Shown in pieces: positions 18,415 through 25,621 of a DNA stretch of 64,000 nt (positions within the stretch are counted from its first letter, which is position 1; every line of letters begins with the position of its first letter). Location: the NCBI RefSeq assembly GCF_036195325.1, contig NZ_CP108101.1, forward strand, positions 7,192,001 to 7,256,000, written 5' to 3'. Source of the DNA: Streptomyces sp. NBC_00234. GTDB taxonomy: Bacteria > Actinomycetota > Actinomycetes > Streptomycetales > Streptomycetaceae. A program made the translations under genes and the position numbers. A model generated the notes under the pieces. That model was given only the letters and a program-made list of their open reading frames with translations, was not told where the DNA came from and did no database searches.

Positions 18415-20109
18415 GTGGCGCACACCCGAACAACCGACGTACTGATCGCGGGCGCAGGCCCGGTCGGACTGAGCGCAGCCGCGGAACTCCGCAGGCACGC
18501 GGTGCGCTGCCGTCTCGTCGACCGGCTGCCGGCTCGCCTCCCGTACGCCAAGGCGGTCGGCATCCAACCGCGCACCCTGGAGATCTGGGACCGCATGGGC
18601 CTGGCCCGTACCGTCCTGGAAGCCGCCGTTCCGATGCGCGGCCAGCTGATCTACGTCAACGGTCAGGAACAGGCGCGGATCGACCTCCAGCTGCCGCCCG
18701 AGGTGCCGTACGGATTCGCCGCGCTGCCGCAGTACGAGACCGAGCGCCTCCTGGAGGAGTACGTCGCGGGCCTGGGCACGGTCATCGAACGCGGCACCGA
18801 GCTGCTCTCGTTCACCCAGGACGCGGACGGGGTCACCGCCCGGCTGCGCTCCGCCTCCGGCGCCGAGGAGGAGGTCCGTGCCCGTTATCTGATCGGCTGC
18901 GACGGCGCGCACAGCATCGTCCGCAAAGGGCTGGGTCTCGGCTTCGAGGGCGGAGCCTTTCCCGAGGAGTACATGCTGGCCGACGTCGAGGCCGACTGGG
19001 ACCTCCCGCCCGGCTACGGCGTACGGTCCAGCCACCGCGCCGACGACGGCTCCACCGACGATCTGCTGGTCTGCATCCCGCTGCCCGGCGCGGGGCGCTA
19101 CCGCATGTCGATGCTGGTCCCCGCCGAACTCTCCACCGAAGCGAAGGACGGGGCGTCCACGCCGGGCAACGACGTCGCGCACGGCCTGGAGCACGGCCGC
19201 GCCCCGGAGTTGTCCCACATCCAGGCCGTCGTCGACCGCCTGGCGCCCAGGCCGGCCGCCCTCTCCCGCATGCGCTGGTCCTCCGTCTTCCGCATCAGCC
19301 ACCGGATCGTCGACCGCTACGGCGACGGCCGCGTCTTCGTCGCGGGCGACGCCGCCCACATCCATCCGCCCACCGGCGCCCAGGGCATGAACACCGGCAT
19401 CCAGGACGCCTGCAACCTGGCCTGGAAACTCGCCCTCGTCATCAAGGGGGAGGCGGGACCGGCCCTGCTCGCCAGCTACGACGCCGAACGCCGCCCCGTC
19501 GGCGAGGAGGTCGTCGGCCGGACCGTCCGGCATGCCACGCACGGCATCGGTGCCGACTCCGACGACCCGCGGACCCTCATGCTCCGCGAGGCCCAACTGC
19601 TCGTCGGCTACCGGGACGGACCGCTCGCGGGCACCCCGTACGGGCCGGCCGACGCGCCCCAGCCCGGCGACCGGGCCCCGGACTGCGCCGGCCTGACCAC
19701 CCCCGTCGCCACCTACCCGCTGCGCCTGCTCGACGTCCTGCGCGACCGCACGCGGCATGTGCTGATCCTGTACGCGGCGGACGCCACCGACCTGGCCCCG
19801 GCCGTCGCATCGGCGGCCGGGGTGCGGCTGGTGCCCGGCGACGGCCCGGGCGCCTCGGACGCTACGGACCCCGGGGCCGGCCTGCCGACCGTCGCCGTCC
19901 TCGGGCGCGAAGCCGGACCGGCCCGCCCCGACGGGTCGGCCGTCCCCCGATACCGCGACGCCTCGGGCGAGTTCGCCCGGATCTACCACCCCGACGGCGG
20001 GACCGGTTTCGTCGTCCGCCCGGACGGACAGCTCGGCGCCCGCTTCCCGCTCGCCGGCACGGCGGCGGCCCTGTCCGCGTACTTCGCAGGCTTGTCCGCA
20101 CCCGGCTGA
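18415..20109 (+). CDS. FAD-dependent aromatic-type monooxygenase
   Basis: A 564-residue flavoprotein hydroxylase of the PheA/TfdB/MhpA-like group. The FAD dinucleotide fold GAGPVGLSAAAELR is near residue 14, and the second FAD motif GDAAHIHPPTGAQGMNTG near residue 310. A C-terminal thioredoxin-like domain of about 150 residues follows, usual for this group. I chose GTG at 18415, behind GGGAGGC, because the extra 38 residues from an ATG-like upstream start are low-complexity and reach back towards the operator region. It would hydroxylate an aromatic or polyketide substrate using NAD(P)H and O2. No partner pathway genes are nearby, so the substrate is unknown. Confidence 0.87.
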   Translation: MAHTRTTDVLIAGAGPVGLSAAAELRRHAVRCRLVDRLPARLPYAKAVGIQPRTLEIWDRMGLARTVLEAAVPMRGQLIYVNGQEQARIDLQLPPEVPYGFAALPQYETERLLEEYVAGLGTVIERGTELLSFTQDADGVTARLRSASGAEEEVRARYLIGCDGAHSIVRKGLGLGFEGGAFPEEYMLADVEADWDLPPGYGVRSSHRADDGSTDDLLVCIPLPGAGRYRMSMLVPAELSTEAKDGASTPGNDVAHGLEHGRAPELSHIQAVVDRLAPRPAALSRMRWSSVFRISHRIVDRYGDGRVFVAGDAAHIHPPTGAQGMNTGIQDACNLAWKLALVIKGEAGPALLASYDAERRPVGEEVVGRTVRHATHGIGADSDDPRTLMLREAQLLVGYRDGPLAGTPYGPADAPQPGDRAPDCAGLTTPVATYPLRLLDVLRDRTRHVLILYAADATDLAPAVASAAGVRLVPGDGPGASDATDPGAGLPTVAVLGREAGPARPDGSAVPRYRDASGEFARIYHPDGGTGFVVRPDGQLGARFPLAGTAAALSAYFAGLSAPG

Positions 20110-20175
20110 CCGCCATGCTCGGCCGGGGCCGAGGTGCCCGCAGCGGAACGCGGGAGCCCCGAACGGCCACCGCGT

Positions 20176-20832
20176 TCAGCGCAGTTCGGCGTACACGATG
20201 AGGTTGTCCACCGGGTGCCCCTCGGCATCGAACGCACCGTCGCAGGTGATGACCCGCAAGGTCGGCCGGCCGGTGGCTCCGTAGACCCTTTCGGTGGGGA
20301 ACGCCTTCTTGCTGACCGTTTCGGTGCCGGTGACCGTGAAGCGCACCGCCTTGCCGCCGGTGTCGCGGACGACGACCACCGCGCCCTTGCGGATGTCCTG
20401 GAGATCGTGGAAGACGGCCTTGCCGAAACGGGTGTCGTTGTGGCCGATCAGGACCGCCGCTCCGGGCGCGCCCGGTACTGCTCCGCCGGTGTACCAGCCC
20501 GCCGTCATGCCCTGCTCGGCCGGCGGTACCTCCACGGTGCCGTCGGCGTTGAGCCCCAGCCGCATCAGGGAACTGCTCACGCCGACGGAGGGGATGGAGA
20601 GCTCGGCGGGTGCCGTGGCGGTCGAGGGTGGCTTCGCCCGCCCGGCCGTCTCCGTGGGTTCCGTCGGCTCGTGCGGCTCCTGAGGCGACGGCCGGGCGGC
20701 GGATTCCGTGGCGGACGGTGTGGGTGCGGCCTGTTCGGGCGAGGCGAACGAGCAGCCGGCCAGGGCGACGCAGACAGCGAGGGCGGGCAGCGGTCCGGCA
20801 ACGCGCCGGAAGCGCGGGGATGTACGGGGCAC
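20176..20832 (-). CDS. Class F sortase
   Basis: A 218-residue sortase of the actinobacterial class F (class E-like) type. An N-terminal hydrophobic segment ends in LAGC, so it may be a lipoprotein or simply membrane-anchored. A Pro/Thr/Glu-rich linker follows, then the sortase barrel with the catalytic His in LIGHND, Cys in VITCDG and a C-terminal NLIVYAEL strand. GTG at 20832 has CTGGAG upstream; a further in-frame GTG at 20901 lacks a ribosome-binding site. It would join surface proteins to the wall or act as a transpeptidase outside the membrane. It lies 84 bp downstream of a small cell-surface protein gene that may be its partner. Confidence 0.88.
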   Translation of the reverse strand: MPRTSPRFRRVAGPLPALAVCVALAGCSFASPEQAAPTPSATESAARPSPQEPHEPTEPTETAGRAKPPSTATAPAELSIPSVGVSSSLMRLGLNADGTVEVPPAEQGMTAGWYTGGAVPGAPGAAVLIGHNDTRFGKAVFHDLQDIRKGAVVVVRDTGGKAVRFTVTGTETVSKKAFPTERVYGATGRPTLRVITCDGAFDAEGHPVDNLIVYAELR

Positions 20833-20916
20833 GAGAGCTCCAGTCGGAGGGGCGGGCGACGACGACGGACCGTGGCGCCGTCCGGTGAAGGACGACGCCA
20901 CGGTCAGGCCGGCAGG

Positions 20917-21333
20917 TCAGCCGTTGCGGTGGGCCGCCGAGCGCCGACGTACGACGAAGGTGCCCGCGACCGCGAGCAGGAGGGCTCCGGCGGCGGACCC
21001 CACGAGAGCGGTGGTGTCGTCGCCGCTCGTGCTGCCCGGCCGTTCGCCGGCGGCGACGCCGCCGCGGGGCTGGACGGACGGCCGCTCCTCGGGCGTGGCC
21101 GTCGCGGGACGGTCACCCGCCGCCACGCCGCCGCGCGGGGCGACCGTGGGCTGCGCGGCCTCGGCGGCGGCCTTCGTCGGCTCCGGCGAGCGCGTGCTCT
21201 CGACCGCGGGTGCGGGTGCGGGAGCGGAGGGGCGGGGTGAGGCATCGGCGAAGGCCGCGGCGGACGGGACGAGCACCGCACCGGCCGCGACGGCGGCGAG
21301 GACGGCGGTACGCAGGGTGAGACGAGCGGTCAT
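20917..21333 (-). CDS. Small cell-surface protein with PRGGVAAG repeats, possible sortase partner
   Basis: A 138-residue protein: signal peptide (about 1-29, AFA-D), an Ala/Pro-rich low-complexity middle, a C-terminal membrane segment (about 105-127) and a short Arg-rich tail (VVRRRSAAHRNG). That is the layout of a sortase-sorted protein, but no LPxTG-like motif precedes the membrane segment. The middle carries two copies of PRGGVAAG(D/E)RP 24 residues apart. It sits directly upstream of the class F sortase on the same strand. I do not recognise a characterised homologue. Confidence 0.78.
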   Translation of the reverse strand: MTARLTLRTAVLAAVAAGAVLVPSAAAFADASPRPSAPAPAPAVESTRSPEPTKAAAEAAQPTVAPRGGVAAGDRPATATPEERPSVQPRGGVAAGERPGSTSGDDTTALVGSAAGALLLAVAGTFVVRRRSAAHRNG

Positions 21334-21459
21334 ACGGATGGCTCCATTCCAACTCGGCCCCGTGGCGGGCCCGGATGCCGGTTCGCACCGGGCCCGGGGG
21401 CATGCCGCCAGGCTGTCCCGAAGGTATGAAGAAGCTGTCAGGATGCTGTGGTCGTCCTA

Positions 21460-23391
21460 TCAGGGCGCGTCCGCGGGGAGCCGCAGGACGAACGCCGAAC
21501 CCTCCCCTTCGGTACTCGTCGCGCCGACCGTGCCCCCGTGTGCCTCCACGAGCTTCCGGACGATGGCGAGACCGAGGCCGCTGCCTCCCGTACGGCGGCT
21601 GCGGGACTTCTCGGCGCGCCAGAAGCGGTCGAAGACGTGCGGGAGGTCCGCGGCGGGAATGCCACTGCCCGTGTCCGCCACCTCGACCACCACGTGCGTC
21701 GGGGAACCGGCGTCCGAACCCGCCCCCGATCCGCCCCCGGAGCCGTACGCACGCAAGGTGACGCTCCCGCCCGCCGGGGTGTGGCGTACCGCGTTGGAGA
21801 CCAGGTTCCCCACCGCCTGCCGGAGCCGGACCGGGTCGGCCCGCAGCACCGGTCCGCGTACGCCGTCGGTGTGCACCGTCAGGCCCACCCCCGCCGCCTC
21901 GGCCCGGGCCTGGTGTGCACCGGCCACCTGGTTCAACAGGTCCTCGATCCGCACCCGTTCGGGATGCAGCCGCAGCGCCCCCGCGTCGGCCGCGGCCAGA
22001 TCCTGGAGGTCGTCGATGATGTGCTGCAGCTGCACCGCCTCCTCCAGCAGCGAGGAGACGAACGCCGGATCGGGATCGGCCAGCCCGTCCTGCGCGGCCT
22101 CCAGCCAGCCCCGGATATTGCTCAGCGGCGTCCGCAGCTCGTGCGCGACATCGCTCACCATCGCCTTGCGCTGCTCCTCCAGACGCGCCCGGTGCTCGGA
22201 CATGTCGTTGAACGCGGCGGCCAGGCGCCCGATCTCGTTGTCCGCGGTGACCGGTACGGAGGCCGACGCCTCCCCGTCCCGCATACGTTGCGCGGCACCC
22301 GTCAGCGCCCGCAGAGGCCGCACCAGCCGGGCGCCCGCGAGTACCGAGGCGCCCACGGTGAGGGCCAGCACCAGAGCCGCGACACCGGCGATCTTCGCGG
22401 TGTTCGCAGGGGAGAGGTCGAAGCCGGGGACGGTGGTCCCGCCCTCCTCGCCGATGAACAGCAGCGCGGGGGAGGCGACATAGGAACCGAGCTGCTCGCG
22501 GCGGGCCGTTCCGACACAGGAGGCGATGGCGCGGTCGCCCTCACTGCTCATCACGGTCGGCTCGGCCGAGGGCGCGACCTCGGCCACGGGGCTCGGCACC
22601 GGTGTCGGCGTGGCCTGCGGTCCCCAGGAGAGGTCCTGGTTCAGACGCACGGTGCTGCGGCCCTGGCGTTCGAGACAGGCGTCGGCCAGCCGGTTGAGCG
22701 CGCCGAGGGCCTTCGTCTCGGTGCCGGTCGGCTCGTTCAGCGCCTCGGTCTCGCACCTGGTGCCCTGCGCCCGCTCGGGATCGTTCCCCACCACCTGGAT
22801 ACGGGACCGCCCGCTCGGTTCGACGACCACGTCCGAGGCGATCCCGGCCCGGCTCAGGCACTCCACGGTGCGGTCCGCCGCCTGCCGCAGCCTCTCCCGC
22901 TCGGCCGCCGACAACCGGAACGGCCCCACCGCGCGCGGATCGACCCGGTCCCCGGCCGCACCGGGCCGGTCGGCGGACTCGGAGGCCAGGACCGTGTCCA
23001 CGGACAGCGGATCGACGACGGCGGACGCCTGCGGCGGAAGGGGCGGCGCGGAAGCGGGGAGGGCGGAATCGGCGAGCGGCCGGCGGTCCTGCGTGGTCAG
23101 GGCGACTCTGCGCCCGGACTGCCGTGCCAGGTCCCGTACGGTCGGGCCGACGCCGTCCCAGGTGGAGTTACGGGCGGCGTAGCCGAGCAGCGTGTCGTAG
23201 ATCCGGGCATCGGCGGTGAGGTTCCGCCCCTGCTCCTGCCTGATCGCCCCCGAGGTGGTCTGGACGGCGAGCCAGGCGGTCGCCGCCACCGAACAGGCCG
23301 CCACGAGCGCCGACACGGCGAGCAGCCGCCCGAACAGGCTCTTGCGGAGCGGCAGCCGGGGCCGCGGCGGAACGGTCCGTCCGTCAGGCAC
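21460..23391 (-). CDS. Two-component sensor histidine kinase
   Basis: A 643-residue membrane kinase. Membrane segment 1 is near residues 20-45. A large extracytoplasmic sensor region (about 46-335) contains four spaced Cys residues and a Pro/Ser/Glu linker. Membrane segment 2 is near 336-360, then HAMP, a HisKA domain with phospho-acceptor His417 (SDVAHELRTPLSN), and an HATPase with NLVSNAVRHTP and GLGLAIVRKL. The GTG start at 23391 lies inside the end of the response-regulator gene (8-bp overlap), so the pair is translationally coupled. The Cys-rich sensor region may be disulfide-bonded. The signal is unknown; the cell-surface protein and sortase genes just downstream hint at envelope sensing. 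Confidence 0.9.
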   Translation of the reverse strand: MPDGRTVPPRPRLPLRKSLFGRLLAVSALVAACSVAATAWLAVQTTSGAIRQEQGRNLTADARIYDTLLGYAARNSTWDGVGPTVRDLARQSGRRVALTTQDRRPLADSALPASAPPLPPQASAVVDPLSVDTVLASESADRPGAAGDRVDPRAVGPFRLSAAERERLRQAADRTVECLSRAGIASDVVVEPSGRSRIQVVGNDPERAQGTRCETEALNEPTGTETKALGALNRLADACLERQGRSTVRLNQDLSWGPQATPTPVPSPVAEVAPSAEPTVMSSEGDRAIASCVGTARREQLGSYVASPALLFIGEEGGTTVPGFDLSPANTAKIAGVAALVLALTVGASVLAGARLVRPLRALTGAAQRMRDGEASASVPVTADNEIGRLAAAFNDMSEHRARLEEQRKAMVSDVAHELRTPLSNIRGWLEAAQDGLADPDPAFVSSLLEEAVQLQHIIDDLQDLAAADAGALRLHPERVRIEDLLNQVAGAHQARAEAAGVGLTVHTDGVRGPVLRADPVRLRQAVGNLVSNAVRHTPAGGSVTLRAYGSGGGSGAGSDAGSPTHVVVEVADTGSGIPAADLPHVFDRFWRAEKSRSRRTGGSGLGLAIVRKLVEAHGGTVGATSTEGEGSAFVLRLPADAP

Positions 23392-24118
23392 GGTGGTCCG
23401 GCTTCGCCGTACCGGCCGGCCCGGGATCGGTCAGCTTGTAGCCGACGCCGAACACCGTCAGGAGCCGCACCGGACGACGAGGTGCGGGCTCGATCTTCTT
23501 GCGGAGGTTCATGACGTGCACATCGACCGTACGGGTGCCGATGTAGCGGTCGAAACCGTGGAGCTCCTCCAGCAGCCGCTGCCGGGTGAAGACCTGGTCG
23601 GGCCGGGCGGCCATCGCGGCCAGCATCCGGAACTCACCCGGCGTGCACTCCACCGGCTCGCCCCCGACCGACACCTCGTGCCGTTCGGGATCCAGCGCGA
23701 GCGACCCCACCCGCAGCACCGGGTCCGCCACCGCTCCCGCGGCTCCCGGCTGACGGGATCGCCGCAGCAGTGTGCGGACCCGTGCCATCAGCTCGCGCGG
23801 ACTGTACGGCTTGGTCATGTAGTCGTCGGCGCCGAGGTCGAGCCCTAGCAGCAGATCGTCCTCGGTGGACCGGGCCGTCAGCATCAGTACGGGCACCTCG
23901 CGGCACTCGGCCCTCAGCACCCGGACCACGTCCAGCCCGTCGGCCCGCGGCATCATGACATCGAGAACGAGCAGGTCCGGCTCCCGGCGGCGTACTTCGT
24001 CGAGGGCGGCCAGGCCGTCACCCACCACCCGTACGGCATGCCCTTCCCGTTCGAGGTATCGGCGGACGAGTTCGGCCTGCTTCTCGTCGTCTTCGGCGAC
24101 CATGACGTTTGCGCACAC
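23384..24118 (-). CDS. OmpR/PhoB-family response regulator
   Basis: A 244-residue response regulator. The receiver domain (about 3-118) has acidic pocket EDD (9-11), phospho-acceptor Asp53, Thr81 and Lys103. The C-terminal winged helix (about 140-235) includes VECTPGEFRMLAAMAARP and the recognition-helix region TRTVDVHVMNLRKKI. The start is GTG at 24118 or the internal ATG at 24103; neither has a good ribosome-binding site, so the message may be leaderless. It works with the kinase encoded immediately downstream and probably binds the promoter of its own operon. Confidence 0.9.
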   Translation of the reverse strand: MCANVMVAEDDEKQAELVRRYLEREGHAVRVVGDGLAALDEVRRREPDLLVLDVMMPRADGLDVVRVLRAECREVPVLMLTARSTEDDLLLGLDLGADDYMTKPYSPRELMARVRTLLRRSRQPGAAGAVADPVLRVGSLALDPERHEVSVGGEPVECTPGEFRMLAAMAARPDQVFTRQRLLEELHGFDRYIGTRTVDVHVMNLRKKIEPAPRRPVRLLTVFGVGYKLTDPGPAGTAKPDHRA

Positions 24119-24202
24119 ACGGCCGATCGTAGAGCGACCGTTCGGGCGCCTGTCCGGGCGGGGGCTCTCCGTGCCGCCCGGGGCCGTTCGGCGGACCGGC
24201 TG

Positions 24203-25174
24203 TCAGCCGTCGGCCGACCCGAGCCGCCGCGCCTCCCGCCAGACCCGGGGGGACACCCCGTACGCGCTCTTGAAAGCCCGGCTGAAGTGGGCCGTGGAGG
24301 CGAATCCCCAGCGGTGAGCGATCGTCGTGATCGTGTCGCTGCTCGGCGGGACCCGGGAGAGTTCCCGGCGGCAGGCGTCGAGCCGTTGCGCGCGCACCCA
24401 CGCACCGAAGACGATGCCGCTGCGCGCGAGCACGGCGTACAGATGGCGTACCGAGATGTGATGGGCCCGGGCCACGGAGGCCGGGGACAGGTCCCGGTCG
24501 CCGAGGTGGGCGCGCAGGTACTCTACGAGCCGCAGGCCGAGGGAGTCGTGCAGGGCGCCCGCGGCGAGGTCACCGCGGCCCGACTCGCCGGCCACGACCG
24601 CACGGATCAGCTCCAGCGTCGGAGACGCCAGGAGCTGCGCGGCGGGGCTCCCGTGGAGCCCCGGGTTCTCCGCGAGGCGCGCGAGGTATCCGGCGGCGAG
24701 TCCTGCGATGCTGCCGTCGCCGCCGAGGGTACGGGCCGTCACCGCGCGCAGCGACTCCTCGGGAAGCGCCGTCTCGGCGACCGGTATCCGGAAGAAGTGC
24801 ATGTCCACACCCTGTTCGAACAGCAGCGTGTAGGGGCGCCGGGTGTCGTAGAAGGCGATGTCGCCGGGGCGCAGGACGGCATGCCGGTCGTCCTGGACCA
24901 CGGTGCTGTGTCCCGAGACCTGCAGGCTGATGAAGAGGACCGGCTCTCCGTCCTCCTTCACCAGCCGCGGTGTGCGGCGCACGGTCGCCGGATTGGCCCG
25001 GACCGAGCTCACCTGCAGAGAGCCGAGCGCGGTGATCGTCACGTCCGCGAACACCTGCTCCGGGTGTCTCGGCAGCTCCAGATGGACCGGAACGACCTGC
25101 TCACGGATCGTCTGCCGCAGCGCCTCCGCACGATCGCCGACAGGTAGAGCCGCGGTGGCCCAGGTAGTGGTCAA
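24203..25174 (-). CDS. AraC-family transcriptional regulator
   Basis: A 323-residue regulator. An N-terminal AraC-type cupin-like ligand domain (about 30-200, with LRPGDIAFYDTRRPYTL) is followed by a two-helix-turn-helix AraC domain (about 215-315; ARAHHISVRHLYAVL and IAHRWGFASTAHFSRAFK). TTG at 25174 is chosen because GAGGAGGAA precedes it. It is transcribed away from the LAL regulator gene at 25.6 kb, so the two share a 447-bp promoter region. The ligand is unknown. Confidence 0.88.
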   Translation of the reverse strand: MTTTWATAALPVGDRAEALRQTIREQVVPVHLELPRHPEQVFADVTITALGSLQVSSVRANPATVRRTPRLVKEDGEPVLFISLQVSGHSTVVQDDRHAVLRPGDIAFYDTRRPYTLLFEQGVDMHFFRIPVAETALPEESLRAVTARTLGGDGSIAGLAAGYLARLAENPGLHGSPAAQLLASPTLELIRAVVAGESGRGDLAAGALHDSLGLRLVEYLRAHLGDRDLSPASVARAHHISVRHLYAVLARSGIVFGAWVRAQRLDACRRELSRVPPSSDTITTIAHRWGFASTAHFSRAFKSAYGVSPRVWREARRLGSADG

Positions 25175-25621
25175 CGGTTCCTCCTCGGCGTGCGGTCGAC
25201 GAAAGCCAGGTTAGAGACGTGGGAGCCGCTTGTGCTTCTCCTCGGTCCTTTCGGGGCGAGTTGTGCGGAGTGGGACAAGTGTTCTGCGCGTACGGGAAAG
25301 CAGCCAGGGCGGGTTGGCCTCCGGCGGCCCCCTTCGTCCGCACGGGCAGCCGTGCGGTGGGTCCGGTCCGGCGCCGTGCGCCGCCGGGTGTGGCCGGACC
25401 GGCGCCTTCGGTGCCGCGCCTCCCGTGCGTCGCGGTGCGTTTGCCCAGGCCGGTTCTCGGTTTGCCTCCCTGTGCAGAGGGATTGTCCCGATCTGCTGGG
25501 TGTTTGCCGTTCCGTGCAGCGGATTCCTGCCCGACTCCTGACGCCTCCGCAGGTCGGCCAGCATGGCGCGGGTCGTCCCTGGCCGGTCTCGCGATGCCTG
25601 GGCGGCGAGGAGGGGGTAACG
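25175..25621. promoter_or_regulatory. 447-bp divergent promoter region (AraC / LAL regulators)
   Basis: No convincing gene lies here; a + strand frame is open throughout but its composition is poor and lacks a start with a ribosome-binding site. On the minus side TAACCT (about 25210) could be a -10 for the AraC gene. The part nearer the LAL gene holds phased short direct repeats, listed separately. The middle is GC-rich with no clear signal. Confidence 0.45.
25439..25522 (+). repeat. Four 21-bp phased direct repeats upstream of the LAL regulator
   Basis: GTTTGCC occurs at 25439, 25460 and 25502, and a variant GATTGTC at 25481, so all four starts are exactly 21 bp apart (two helical turns). 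Copies 2, 3 and 4 also share TGC(A/T)G about 13 bp in (GTTTGCC-N6-TGCAG). The array ends about 100 bp before the LAL start codon and looks like tandem binding sites on one face of the helix. Confidence 0.5.

Noticed and set aside
20917..21333. LPxTG sorting signal in the small surface protein
   Set aside because: No LPxTG, LAxTG or similar motif precedes the C-terminal membrane segment.
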